Assembly (NCBI GenBank): GCA_944381085.1
Contig: CALWJX010000009.1
Span: 1-55,543, forward strand
Length of the DNA stretch: 55,543 bases
Origin: an uncultured Clostridia bacterium
Lineage (GTDB): Bacteria > Bacillota > Clostridia > Oscillospirales > CAG-272
Direction: 5' to 3'
This document shows positions 6,873 through 16,047 of the stretch, piece after piece. The notes beneath the pieces were generated by a model. That model worked only from the letters and a program-made list of their open reading frames with translations, was not told where the DNA came from and ran no database searches. Each line of letters opens with the position of its first letter. Position 1 is the first letter of the stretch. The translations under genes and the position numbers were made by a program.

Positions 6873-9044
6873 ATGGGAAAAATAAATCAGCTTTCCTTTG
6901 AGGTCGCGAACCTTATTGCCGCAGGAGAGGTGGTGGACAGACCCGCGTCGGCGATAAAAGAACTTATGGAAAACTCAATTGACGCGGGAGCGAGACATGT
7001 GACGGTAGAGATAAAAAACGGCGGCATAACTTTTATGCGTGTATCCGACGACGGGTGCGGAATGGAGCCTGAAGATCTGCCTATGGCGGTTCGCAGACAT
7101 GCGACAAGCAAGATCTCTACCGCCTCCGATCTCGACGGCATATGCACTCTGGGCTTCAGGGGAGAGGCGCTTGCCGCCATAGCGTCGGTGTCAAAGCTGA
7201 GGATTATATCAAAGCCCGCCGACGCGGTGTTGGGCGCTGCGCTCGACGTTGACCGCGGCAAAGTCGAGGGGCTGACCGAGCGGGGATGTTCGGACGGAAC
7301 CACAATTATTGCCGAGGAGCTTTTCGCCAATGTTCCCGCAAGGCGTAAGTTTTTGAAGCGCGACATTACCGAGACCACGGCTGTTTGCGCGAATGTGGAG
7401 AAAATCGCGCTCTCACACCCCGAGATAGCTTTCCGTCTGATAACCGACGGGCAGGTAAAGCTTGAGACCGCCGGCGACGGGCAATTGAAAAACACGATAT
7501 ATTCTGTCTTCGGAAAGGATTTTGCCTCAAAGCTCATTGAAGTCGACGGGGACTTTGAGGGAATTTCGGTCAAAGGATATGTCGGAAGGTCGGACAATGT
7601 TAAGGGAAACAGGAATTACCAGAATTTTTATATAAACAAAAGGTTTGTCAAAAGCAAGACTGTTTCCGCGGCGCTTGAGCAGGCGTATATTTCATATCTC
7701 CCGGCGGAGAGATTTCCGGTATGCGTGCTTTTCATTTGTCTGAATCCCGAGCGTGTTGACGTCAACGTGCATCCGGCGAAGCTTGAGGTCAAGTTTTCAA
7801 ACGAAAAGATAGTTTTTGAGGCGGTATATTATTCTGTCAAACAGGCGCTTGAACAGAACACAGAAAGACCTCAGATCGAAGTCGGAAAAAACCGGCATAT
7901 CGGTGATATGAAGCTTTCGGGCGCGTTCGCGCCGGTTGAGAAACCCTCGGTAAAGCCCGAACAGATGAGTATAGGAACCGAGGTTAATATCGCGGGAAAA
8001 TCTCATGCGGCTTCAGGTCCAAAGGGAGATGAGACGTTTGAACGGATTACCGCAAGGGAATATGTTGAAAAATATGTAGGGTTGAAATCCGAAAAAAAAC
8101 CGGAGACTGGCGGCGTAAAAAGCGAAAAAAACAGTGATGATTTTCAAGGAACACCGAATTTTTCTCAAAAAAAGCTTCCGGATGAGAACGAGAAGACGAC
8201 ATTTCCGGAACCGCCTCGGTCGGACAATCACAATTCTTATAAAAACATTGAAAAGGATTTTATTGACGTAGCTACAAATATCCCCTATGCCGGGCATAAT
8301 GACGGGGAGACTGATACAGACGATATACCCGCCGCGGTTTTTTTAAACTCCGATAAACACAGTGAAATGACTAAATCCGGTGAGCAGGGAGAAGGTCCCG
8401 TAAACAAAAATCAGGAACAGATCGTCGGGCAGGCAGAGCCTGAGGAGGAGACTTCGCGGGAAAATACAGAGTACAGACTTATAGGGGAGGCTTTCAACTC
8501 TTACCTGATTGTCGAGTTAAAGGATAAGCTGCTTATTATAGATAAGCACGCGGCGCATGAGAGGATTATTTTTGAACGGCTTAAGTCAAATATGTATAAT
8601 TCTCAGTCATATTCTCAGCTGCTTATGATTCCGACGGAGGTCATGCTGATGACCGATGAGGTGAGCGCGCTTGAGGAATACAGAGAAGAGCTTGAAAAGG
8701 TCGGGTTCGGTTTTACGACCGCGAGAAATACGGTATCGGTCAATGAAATTCCCGCGGGAATTGAACAGGCGGCTGTCGCGGATATGCTCGCGGTTATCGC
8801 GGACAGAATCAAAAACGGCACCGGTAATGTAAATATCACGAGGAATATAATATTTGAAAAGGCGCTGTATCAGGCGTCCTGCAAGGCGGCGATAAAGGCG
8901 GGAATTGAATATCCTGAGGAAGACGGCAAATGGATAGTTCAAAAGCTTATGGAAATTCCCGACATTACTTTTTGCCCGCACGGAAGACCGGTCGCGATGG
9001 AAATGTCCAAAAAAAATATGGACAGACAGTTTGAAAGAACATAA
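6873..9044 (+). CDS. mutL: DNA mismatch repair endonuclease MutL
   Basis: MutL couples mismatch recognition by MutS to strand incision. The N-terminal GHKL ATPase is clear (ELMENSIDAGA, DDGCGM, GFRGEAL). An acidic, low-complexity linker of about 200 residues (roughly 350-550) separates it from the dimerisation/endonuclease domain. That domain has the metal-binding motif DKHAAHERIIFE (about residue 557), matching D-x-H-A-x2-E-x4-E, and CPHGRP near residue 701, so this is the nicking type expected in bacteria without MutH. The ORF could extend to 6813, but homologues start at MGKINQLS, so ATG 6873 is used; AAAAGGAG lies 14 nt before it. The interval 6750-6872 contains only a dyad (CGTATTAT/ATAATACG). 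Confidence 0.96.
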   Translation: MGKINQLSFEVANLIAAGEVVDRPASAIKELMENSIDAGARHVTVEIKNGGITFMRVSDDGCGMEPEDLPMAVRRHATSKISTASDLDGICTLGFRGEALAAIASVSKLRIISKPADAVLGAALDVDRGKVEGLTERGCSDGTTIIAEELFANVPARRKFLKRDITETTAVCANVEKIALSHPEIAFRLITDGQVKLETAGDGQLKNTIYSVFGKDFASKLIEVDGDFEGISVKGYVGRSDNVKGNRNYQNFYINKRFVKSKTVSAALEQAYISYLPAERFPVCVLFICLNPERVDVNVHPAKLEVKFSNEKIVFEAVYYSVKQALEQNTERPQIEVGKNRHIGDMKLSGAFAPVEKPSVKPEQMSIGTEVNIAGKSHAASGPKGDETFERITAREYVEKYVGLKSEKKPETGGVKSEKNSDDFQGTPNFSQKKLPDENEKTTFPEPPRSDNHNSYKNIEKDFIDVATNIPYAGHNDGETDTDDIPAAVFLNSDKHSEMTKSGEQGEGPVNKNQEQIVGQAEPEEETSRENTEYRLIGEAFNSYLIVELKDKLLIIDKHAAHERIIFERLKSNMYNSQSYSQLLMIPTEVMLMTDEVSALEEYREELEKVGFGFTTARNTVSVNEIPAGIEQAAVADMLAVIADRIKNGTGNVNITRNIIFEKALYQASCKAAIKAGIEYPEEDGKWIVQKLMEIPDITFCPHGRPVAMEMSKKNMDRQFERT

Positions 9045-9155
9045 ATTTTTTATGCCGGAAATTTATTTCTTTTTGCATTTTTGTATTTAAAAAATTTGAA
9101 TATATTTTACACAAACGCCGCACACTGTTATTGTGCGTGCCAAAGGAGCAGAGTT

Positions 9156-10292
9156 ATGTTTGAACTTTTGTCAAAAGAGGGCAGGGCAAGGAGAGGCGTG
9201 CTTCACACTGTACACGGAGACATCCAGACCCCTGTGTTTATGAACGTAGGCACCTGCGCCGCCATAAAGGGCGGCGTCTCCACCGTGGAGCTTGAGGAGA
9301 TAGACTGTCAGGTAGAACTGTCAAATACATATCATTTGCATATACGTCCCACCGACCGGCTGATATATGAAATGGGCGGACTGCATAAGTTTATGAACTG
9401 GAAAAGACCTATACTTACCGATTCGGGAGGATTTCAGGTCTTCTCGCTTGCCAAGCTTCGCAAAATTACCGAGGAGGGAGTCCGCTTTCAGTCGCATGTG
9501 GACGGCAAAAGGATTTTTATGGGTCCTGAGGAAAGTATGCAGATACAGTCCAATCTGGCGTCAACTATCGCTATGGCGTTTGACGAATGTATCGAAAATC
9601 CCGCGCCATATGATTATGTCAGAAATTCCGCCGAGAGAACATACCGGTGGCTCATACGCTGCAAGGCGGAGCTTGCAAGGCTGAATCGGCTTGAAGAGAC
9701 CATAAACCGTTCTCAGCTGCTTTTCGGTATAAATCAGGGAGGAACATATGAAGACATAAGGGTTGATCATATGCAAAAGATCGCGGAATTGGACTGTGAC
9801 GGATATGCTATCGGAGGTCTTGCCGTAGGCGAACCAACTGAGGAAATGTATCGCGTCATTGACGCTGTCGAGCCGTGGATGCCGGCGGATAAACCGAGAT
9901 ATCTTATGGGAGTGGGCACTCCCTGCAATATATTGGAGGCGGTTCATTTGGGGGTTGACTTTTTTGACTGTGTGATGCCGTCCCGAAACGCAAGACACGG
10001 AAATCTTTTTACCTGGGAGGGAAAAATCAATCTACTCAATGAAAAGTACGCCAAAGACCCAAGACCGATTTCCGGGTCATGCGGCTGCCCGGCGTGTCGG
10101 AATTACAGCCGCGCTTATATCAGACATCTGATAAAAGCGAAGGAATCGCTCGGCATGAGGCTTGCCGTGGTGCACAATCTCTATTTTTACAATAATCTGA
10201 CCCGCAAAATCAGAGAGGCGCTGGACTGCGGCTGCTTTGAAAGCTTTTATAATAAGTACCATATTTTTTTGGGAGAAAGAAATCCGGATTGA
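9156..10292 (+). CDS. tgt: tRNA-guanine transglycosylase (queuine/preQ1 transferase)
   Basis: Tgt exchanges guanine-34 of GUN-anticodon tRNAs for preQ1 on the way to queuosine. The 378-residue protein has the substrate pocket DSGGFQVFS (about residues 88-96), GGLAVGEP, the nucleophile region FFDCVMPSRNARHG (Asp about 271) and the zinc site CGCPAC with a later His (YIRHL). The ORF is open further upstream, but ATG 9156 has AAAGGAG at 9142-9148 with ideal spacing and gives the family N-terminus MFELLSKEGRARRG. No queuosine biosynthesis gene lies beside it; the next gene is a HAD phosphatase 12 bp downstream. An AT-only dyad (9041-9066) sits between mutL and tgt. Confidence 0.95.
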   Translation: MFELLSKEGRARRGVLHTVHGDIQTPVFMNVGTCAAIKGGVSTVELEEIDCQVELSNTYHLHIRPTDRLIYEMGGLHKFMNWKRPILTDSGGFQVFSLAKLRKITEEGVRFQSHVDGKRIFMGPEESMQIQSNLASTIAMAFDECIENPAPYDYVRNSAERTYRWLIRCKAELARLNRLEETINRSQLLFGINQGGTYEDIRVDHMQKIAELDCDGYAIGGLAVGEPTEEMYRVIDAVEPWMPADKPRYLMGVGTPCNILEAVHLGVDFFDCVMPSRNARHGNLFTWEGKINLLNEKYAKDPRPISGSCGCPACRNYSRAYIRHLIKAKESLGMRLAVVHNLYFYNNLTRKIREALDCGCFESFYNKYHIFLGERNPD

Positions 10293-10304
10293 AGAGGAAA
10301 AGGA

Positions 10305-10967
10305 ATGATAAAATACGCTATCTTTGACATGGACGGAACGCTGCTCGATACAGAAAGAATATTTAAAGAATCGTGGATAATTACAAGCGACAGATGGGGA
10401 CTTGACGGATCGGAGGATATTTATGTGAATATTGTCGGCAGGAGCAGGGAAACCATCCGCGTTCTGTTTGAGGAAAAATACGGGACTGAATATAATTTTG
10501 ACAAATTTTTTGATGAAAGAATGCGCTGCTTTACCGAACTTGTAAAGGATTCCGTTCCCGTAAAGGAGGGATGCATGGAATTGCTTGACTTTATGAAAGC
10601 GCAGGGAATTCCGTGCGCGCTTGCCACCTCTACTCCGATGTATATAACCGGGAGAAACCTTGCGCTGACCGGAATAGATAAATATATGTCGGCTGTTGTA
10701 ACTTCGGAAATGGTGAAAAAGGGCAAGCCTGCCCCCGATATTTTTATAGAAGCGGCAAAAAGGCTCGGAGCGCGGGCTGAGTATTGCATGGTTGTCGAGG
10801 ATTCATACAACGGTCTGCGCGCGGCGCACAAGGCGGGAATGCTTCCTGTCATGGTGATAGACAGTCAGGCGCCGAATGAGGAGACAGAGAAGCTTACTTT
10901 GGCGACTTGTAATTCTTTGCTTGACGTGATTGACGTTGTAAAGCGGGAAAATAACCTCGGCGCATAA
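10305..10967 (+). CDS. HAD-superfamily hydrolase, beta-phosphoglucomutase-like
   Basis: A 220-residue HAD subfamily IA phosphatase or mutase. Motif I FDMDGTLLDTE is at residues 7-17, motif II is the ATSTPMY region, and the motif III Lys is in VKKGKPAPDIF with the acidic pair in VVEDSYNG. An N-terminal helical cap follows motif I, as in beta-phosphoglucomutase and phosphoglycolate phosphatase. The substrate cannot be read from the sequence. The gene starts 12 bp after tgt with AAAAGGA almost abutting the ATG, so it is translated in the same operon. Confidence 0.85.
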   Translation: MIKYAIFDMDGTLLDTERIFKESWIITSDRWGLDGSEDIYVNIVGRSRETIRVLFEEKYGTEYNFDKFFDERMRCFTELVKDSVPVKEGCMELLDFMKAQGIPCALATSTPMYITGRNLALTGIDKYMSAVVTSEMVKKGKPAPDIFIEAAKRLGARAEYCMVVEDSYNGLRAAHKAGMLPVMVIDSQAPNEETEKLTLATCNSLLDVIDVVKRENNLGA

Positions 10968-11059
10968 ACCGAAAAGGCGCGAATATATATTAGATAAATA
11001 TATAAAGTGAAAATTTATCATCTATTTGGGCAGCAAAAGAGCTGCATGGGGGGATTAAA

Positions 11060-12439
11060 ATGATAACACAATTCATATCCGAAAAGGTTCTTTCCGCCGC
11101 CATGTCTACCGGCGCGGACTTTGCGGAGATTTACGCGGAAAAGACCAGAAACAACAGTGTGCTGTTTTTGGACGGTAAGATTGACTCTGTGACCGACAAC
11201 GTGCTTTCGGGAGTGGGCATACGCGCTTTTTTGGGTACAAGAACGGTATATGCGACCACGACCGATTTCTCAGAGGACGGATTGATAAAGTGCGCTCTTT
11301 CGGTCGCGCAGGCAATCGGGGAACACCGCGCGGAACGAAAAATTCATCTTACCGAACGAATATTTCCCAATATTCATCCCGTAAAGATACTTCCGGGCAG
11401 CGCTTTGATGAAGACGAGAACAGACCTTTTGAAGGAAGCCTGCTTTGCGGCTAAGGAATTTGACGAAAAAATAAGACAGGTCACCGGAAGACTGATGTCG
11501 GTTGACCACACCATACTTTTAGCGAATACCGAGGGACTTTACACTACGGACCGCCATGTGAGGACCAGAATGGCAGTGAGCGCAGTGGCGTCGGACGGGG
11601 GAGAAAACCAGTCGGGCTTTGAAGGACCCGGAAGGGGAATGGGACTTGAAATGTTTGATGAAATAAAGCCCGCGGATATAGGAAGAAGAGCCGCGAGCGA
11701 GGCTATGGTAAACCTGAGGGCGGAATACTGTCCCGCGGGACAGATGACCGTAGCCATCGAAAACGGATTCGGCGGAGTCATATTCCATGAGGCGTGCGGG
11801 CATTCGCTTGAAGCGACGGCGGTCGGCACCGGAACGTCGCAGATGGCGGGAAAGCTCGGTCAGAGGATTGCCAACGAAAAGGTAACGGCGGTTGACGACG
11901 GAACGGTTCCGGGAGCGTGGGGCTCGGTCAATATAGACGACGAGGGAAACCCCACTCAGAAAAATATACTCATTGAAAACGGTATTCTTAAAAACTACAT
12001 GATAGACCGTCTCGGTTCAAGGAGAATGAACATGCCGGTTACCGGAAACTCCCGCAGAGAAAGTTATCTTTACGAGCCCACGTCGAGGATGACCAACACT
12101 TATATCGCGAACGGACCCGACAAAAACGAGGATATTATTTCTTCTATCGAGTACGGACTTTATGCCAGAAAAATGGGCGGCGGCTCGGTAAATCCCCTGA
12201 CCGGAGCTTTCAATTTCGCGGTAAGCGAGGGCTATATTGTGAGAAACGGTAAGATATGCGAGCCGGTAAGAGGGGCTTCGCTTATAGGAACCGGCTCTCA
12301 GATACTCATGGATATAGATATGGTAGGTCAGAACATGGCAACCGGTCAGGGAATGTGCGGGTCTTCAAGCGGAAGCGTTCCGACCGACGTCGGTCAGCCG
12401 CTTATAAGGGTATCCAAAATAACGGTCGGCGGCAGATAA
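11060..12439 (+). CDS. tldD: TldD-type metalloprotease subunit (TldD/PmbA family)
   Basis: TldD forms a heterodimer with TldE/PmbA that degrades unfolded or leaderless small peptides; in E. coli it matures microcin B17 and cleaves the antitoxin CcdA. The 459-residue protein has the catalytic zinc motif FHEACGHSLE (His about residue 243) and the glycine-rich C-terminal region MCGSSSGSVPTDVGQPLIRV, both diagnostic for the active subunit. The pmbA partner follows 46 bp downstream. The ATG is preceded by GGGGGGATTAAA. No RiPP precursor or toxin-antitoxin gene was found beside it, so the pair probably has a general role. Confidence 0.92.
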   Translation: MITQFISEKVLSAAMSTGADFAEIYAEKTRNNSVLFLDGKIDSVTDNVLSGVGIRAFLGTRTVYATTTDFSEDGLIKCALSVAQAIGEHRAERKIHLTERIFPNIHPVKILPGSALMKTRTDLLKEACFAAKEFDEKIRQVTGRLMSVDHTILLANTEGLYTTDRHVRTRMAVSAVASDGGENQSGFEGPGRGMGLEMFDEIKPADIGRRAASEAMVNLRAEYCPAGQMTVAIENGFGGVIFHEACGHSLEATAVGTGTSQMAGKLGQRIANEKVTAVDDGTVPGAWGSVNIDDEGNPTQKNILIENGILKNYMIDRLGSRRMNMPVTGNSRRESYLYEPTSRMTNTYIANGPDKNEDIISSIEYGLYARKMGGGSVNPLTGAFNFAVSEGYIVRNGKICEPVRGASLIGTGSQILMDIDMVGQNMATGQGMCGSSSGSVPTDVGQPLIRVSKITVGGR

Positions 12440-12485
12440 TGAGTCTGATTTTTTTCCGGGAATATACTGATAAGGAGATTTTGGT

Positions 12486-13832
12486 ATGGATTATAAAAGA
12501 ATAAAGGAAATCATGTCTGCCGCGGCAAAGGATGCGGGAATAGATGAGTACGAGATTTATTGTTCTCAAAATGAGAACATGAGCGCGGAAACTCTTAAAA
12601 GAGAGTTGAGCGGCTTCAGCTCGGGGATGAGCGGCGGGGTCAGCTTTCGGTGTATTGTAAACGGTCATATGGGATACGCCTCGGGCAGTCTTATTGAGGA
12701 GAGCGAGCTTTGCGCGCTTGTGCGCAGGGCGGCGGAAAACGCGGCGGCTATTGAGAACGACGATGAAGTATTTATTTTCAAAGGTTCGGAATCATATTCC
12801 GAAAGTTTTCCGTCTTTGGGAGATACGGGCGTTGATCCCGCAAAGATAAAGGCTTGCGCGCTTGACTTGCAGAACCGTGTGTATGAAACCGACCCGAGCG
12901 TGACTGAGGGGACCCAATCGGCGGCTGTATATATTACGTCGGAGGTATATCTTTACAATTCCTACGGACTTGAGCTGTCAAATCGGGTGGGAATGACCGG
13001 ATGCTATACTTATCCGGTTGTAAATAAAAACGGCGAGGCGCAGTCGCATTTTGAATTCGCGCTCGGCCTTGAAGGCAAGGAGGTTGAGGAGCTTCCGGCT
13101 CTCGCGGTAAAGAGAACTATGGAGAAGCTGGGAGCTGTCGAGATAGAATCCGGAAAGTACAACGTGATTATAGACGGGCGTCAGATGAGCTCTATTCTTT
13201 CCGCTTTTTCACCCGTGTTTTCCGCTAAACAGGCGCTTTTGGGACTTTCGCTTCTGGCGGATAAAGAAGGAGAGATTGTCGCGGCTCCGTGCGTCACGGT
13301 TACGGACGACCCGATGAGAGAGGAAGCGCCGCTTAAAGCGCCTTTTGACGGAGAGGGCGTAGCCACATATAAGAAAACCGTTATTGAAAACGGAGTGCTT
13401 AAAACTTTGCTGTACGACCTGACAAACGCCAAAAAGGCGGGTAAAACAACGACGGGAAACGGTCAGAGAAGCGGGTATGCAGGGCAGGTAACCATTTCTC
13501 CCTATAATTTCAGCATATGCGCCGGCGACAACAGCACGGAAGATTTGTTCGCGATGGCGAAGGACGGTATTTATGTAACCGAGGTCAAGGGACTTCACGC
13601 GGGAGCCGACCCGGTTACGGGAGATTTTTCAATAGAGAGCGCCGGATTCAGGATAAGGGACGGAAAGAGGTGCGAGGCGGTAAAGTCATTTACAATAGCC
13701 GGTAATTTTTATGATCTGCTGAAAAATATTGATTCTCTCTCCGATACAGTAAAGTGGCAGATACCTGATGACTTTTGCGTTTTCGGCTCGCCCGACGTTT
13801 TTCTCAGAGATATCAGCGTTGCCGGAAAATAA
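12486..13832 (+). CDS. pmbA: TldE/PmbA-type subunit of the TldD/TldE protease
   Basis: This 448-residue protein shares the TldD/PmbA fold but has no HExxxH motif; at the equivalent position it reads YNVIIDGRQMSSIL. It also has the conserved NGVLKTLLYDLTNAKKAGKTTTGNG and ADPVTGDFS segments. It is the non-catalytic partner that shapes the chamber of the TldD/E dimer. AAGGAGA precedes ATG 12486. It is the last gene of the run that begins at miaB. The interval 13833-14090 holds no ORF with a ribosome binding site and no clear terminator. Confidence 0.92.
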   Translation: MDYKRIKEIMSAAAKDAGIDEYEIYCSQNENMSAETLKRELSGFSSGMSGGVSFRCIVNGHMGYASGSLIEESELCALVRRAAENAAAIENDDEVFIFKGSESYSESFPSLGDTGVDPAKIKACALDLQNRVYETDPSVTEGTQSAAVYITSEVYLYNSYGLELSNRVGMTGCYTYPVVNKNGEAQSHFEFALGLEGKEVEELPALAVKRTMEKLGAVEIESGKYNVIIDGRQMSSILSAFSPVFSAKQALLGLSLLADKEGEIVAAPCVTVTDDPMREEAPLKAPFDGEGVATYKKTVIENGVLKTLLYDLTNAKKAGKTTTGNGQRSGYAGQVTISPYNFSICAGDNSTEDLFAMAKDGIYVTEVKGLHAGADPVTGDFSIESAGFRIRDGKRCEAVKSFTIAGNFYDLLKNIDSLSDTVKWQIPDDFCVFGSPDVFLRDISVAGK

Positions 13833-14050
13833 TTCCGCAGGCTGCTTTTGTCCATACACATATTACACGGCGCGTATGTATCCGGTCTCTTGAGCGACGG
13901 ATTTGTATCGATTTTCAGCGTCGGTTTGCCGTCCCGCCGAATGGTATGAGCTATTCTCCTTCACGCTTGTTGCAAGTGTTCTAATGAATTTTCGTAAGTA
14001 AGCTTCTGCATTTCTTGTTTAACTTTAAATGATGAATAAAATTTAAAAAA

Positions 14051-14117
14051 ATATAAAAAAAACGGGTGTTTATACAATGGAAGTAAAAAAACTATTGACA
14101 AACGCCCGCTTTTTTTG
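14051..14117. other. Long inverted repeat overlapping the rny -35 region
   Basis: A run of A, then CGGGTGTTT near 14063-14071, pairs with AAACGCCCG (14100-14108) followed by seven T, one G-T apart from perfect. About 28 nt lie between the arms, including the -35 hexamer of the rny promoter. It may be an inefficient terminator for upstream transcription or an operator; the long loop makes it a weak terminator. Confidence 0.4.
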
Positions 14118-14123
14118 TATAAT
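14095..14123 (+). promoter_or_regulatory. SigA-type promoter for rny
   Basis: TTGACA (14095-14100), a 17-bp spacer and TATAAT (14118-14123), nearly 100 bp before the rny start codon. Both hexamers are perfect consensus. Confidence 0.85.
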
Positions 14124-14130
14124 AAGATAT

Positions 14131-14167
14131 GTATCGCGATATCCGTAAATGTGCGGAATCGCGGTAC
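14131..14167 (+). other. 5'-UTR stem-loop of rny mRNA
   Basis: GTATCGCGAT-(A)-TCCG pairs with CGGA-ATCGCGGTAC around an 8-nt loop, giving about 14 bp with one G-U pair and one bulge. It begins 8 bp after the -10 element, so it lies at the very 5' end of the transcript. Such a hairpin can protect mRNA from 5'-end-dependent decay or serve as an autoregulatory site for the nuclease it precedes. Confidence 0.65.
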
Positions 14168-14220
14168 GGTTATTTATTTTTACATAATAAATTAATATAA
14201 AGGAGGTGTAATAAGGTGCT

Positions 14221-15774
14221 ATGGAACCGATATATGTTATATTTCTGAGCATAGGTATTGGTATAGTCTGCCTTGCTTTGGGCGCTTTTATTGGTTTTCT
14301 GATAAGAAAGAAAGTCGGCGAAGCCGAAATAGGGTCGGCAGAAGAAGAGGCGGCGAGAATTCTTGAAGAAGGCAAAAAAGAAGCGGAATCCGCGAAAAAA
14401 GAAGCCTTGATAGAAGCCAAAGAAGGCATTATGGCTCAGCGCAATGATTTTGAGCGTGAAATGAAGGAACGCCGTGCCGAGGTAAACAGACTTGAAAACA
14501 GAATCGCGAAAAAAGAAGAAAATCTTGATAAGAAAACAGATGCACTGGATAAGAAAAACGAGCAGCTTGACCGCCGGATAAAGGAGAACGAGGTCTTAAA
14601 AGAACGAATTGAGGAAGTGCTTGAGCTTCACGAAAAACGTCTTGAGGAAATTTCGGGTATTACGGCGGAAGAAGCGAAAGAAGAGCTGATAAGCAGAGTG
14701 GAATCCGAGGTAAAGCACGAGCTTGCTCACCGTCTTGACGAGCTTGAAACACAGTTTAAGGAGGAAGCTGACGAAAAAGCAAAAAATATTCTGTCTTTGG
14801 CGATTCAAAGATACGCATCCGACCATGTATCCGAAGCTACGGTTTCCTCGGTAGCGCTACCGAGCGAGGAAATGAAAGGACGTATTATAGGACGCGAAGG
14901 AAGAAATATACAAAAGCTTGAGACTCTGACGGGAGTCGAGCTTATTATTGACGACACTCCGGAGTCGATAACTCTTTCCGGTTTTGACCCTGTCCGCCGT
15001 GAAGTAGCGAGAATCGCGCTTGAAAAACTGATTGCGGACGGAAGAATACATCCCGCGAGAATTGAGGAAATGGTTGAAAAAGCTCAGAAAGAAGTGGAGC
15101 TGTCCATTAAGCAGGCGGGAGAACGGGCTACATTTGAGGTAGGCGTTCACGGTATCAATCCCGAACTTGTCAAGCTGCTCGGACGTCTGAAATACAGAAC
15201 GAGCTACGGACAGAACGTACTTAAACATTCCATAGAGGTTGCTTTCCTTGCGGGAATGATGGCGGATGAATTGGGTGTGGACAGCACGGTGGCAAAGAGA
15301 GCGGGACTTTTGCACGATATCGGCAAGGCTTTCCCTCACGATGTTGAAGGTTCGCATGTCGAAATCGGAGTAAATGCCGCAAAGAAGTATAAAGAAAGCC
15401 GTGAGGTAATACACGCTATCGAGGCGCATCACAATGATGTTGAACCAAAGACCATTATAGCCGTGCTTGTTCAGGCTGCCGACGCTATCAGCGCCGCGAG
15501 ACCCGGAGCAAGAAGAGAAGACATGGAAAATTACATTAAACGCCTTGAAAAGCTTGAAGAAATAGCAAAGAGCTTTGACGGTATTGACAAAGCGTTCGCG
15601 ATACAGGCTGGCAGAGAAATCAGGGTAATGGTTAAGCCGGAGGAAATCAACGACGAGGGAATGAAGCTTGTTGCCAGAGAGATGGCGGCGAAAATCCAGT
15701 CGGAGGTCAAATATCCGGGGCAGATCAAAATTAATCTTATCAGGGAAAGCAGAGCGGTTGATTATGCGAAATAA
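14221..15774 (+). CDS. rny: Ribonuclease Y
   Basis: RNase Y is the membrane-anchored endoribonuclease that starts mRNA decay in many Bacillota. The 517-residue protein has one N-terminal membrane helix (about 5-27), a long charged coiled coil (about 30-195), a KH RNA-binding domain ([19 protein letters not shown], about 218-236) and an HD domain (LKHSIEV...LLHDIGKAF) with the [14 protein letters not shown] segment. This order and length are standard. AAAGGAGGTG lies about 13 nt before ATG 14221. It has its own consensus promoter and a 5' hairpin. The RicA homologue encoded at 3679 is a predicted specificity partner. The gene is followed by a strong terminator. Confidence 0.97.
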   Translation: MEPIYVIFLSIGIGIVCLALGAFIGFLIRKKVGEAEIGSAEEEAARILEEGKKEAESAKKEALIEAKEGIMAQRNDFEREMKERRAEVNRLENRIAKKEENLDKKTDALDKKNEQLDRRIKENEVLKERIEEVLELHEKRLEEISGITAEEAKEELISRVESEVKHELAHRLDELETQFKEEADEKAKNILSLAIQRYASDHVSEATVSSVALPSEEMKGRIIGREGRNIQKLETLTGVELIIDDTPESITLSGFDPVRREVARIALEKLIADGRIHPARIEEMVEKAQKEVELSIKQAGERATFEVGVHGINPELVKLLGRLKYRTSYGQNVLKHSIEVAFLAGMMADELGVDSTVAKRAGLLHDIGKAFPHDVEGSHVEIGVNAAKKYKESREVIHAIEAHHNDVEPKTIIAVLVQAADAISAARPGARREDMENYIKRLEKLEEIAKSFDGIDKAFAIQAGREIRVMVKPEEINDEGMKLVAREMAAKIQSEVKYPGQIKINLIRESRAVDYAK

Positions 15775-15946
15775 TATTCAAATAATTAGTCCGGCGGCTG
15801 TATATAATCAAATATTATTTTAAAGATTACTGTAATTTTTGTTCCGTAAGGATTTATTATACATTGATATAAAGCCAATAAGACAATAGTTACGGCGTTC
15901 GCCGGAAAATATATATTTGATATTTTTGAAGAACGACCTTTATAAG

Positions 15947-15995
15947 AAACTCCCATACCGAGTATACAAAAAATCGGGTATGGGAGTTTTTCTGT
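15947..15995 (+). terminator. Intrinsic terminator after rny
   Basis: AAACTCCCATACC (15947-15959) pairs with GGTATGGGAGTTT (15977-15989), a 13-bp stem followed by TTTTTCTGTCTTT. On the opposite strand the stem is followed by a weaker T-rich stretch, so it may also end the convergent helicase operon. Confidence 0.9.
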
Positions 15996-16047
15996 CTTTA
16001 TCAAGAACAGTCTTTTTATATAGGTTATATAGGACGCAGATTAAATA

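Noticed and set aside
9041..9075. Terminator after mutL
   Set aside because: The 8-bp stem ATAAATTT/AAATTTAT is entirely A-T and too weak to call, although T-rich sequence follows.
11060..13832. RiPP (microcin-like) cluster around tldD/pmbA
   Set aside because: No precursor peptide, cyclase or exporter gene lies nearby. The neighbours are housekeeping genes.
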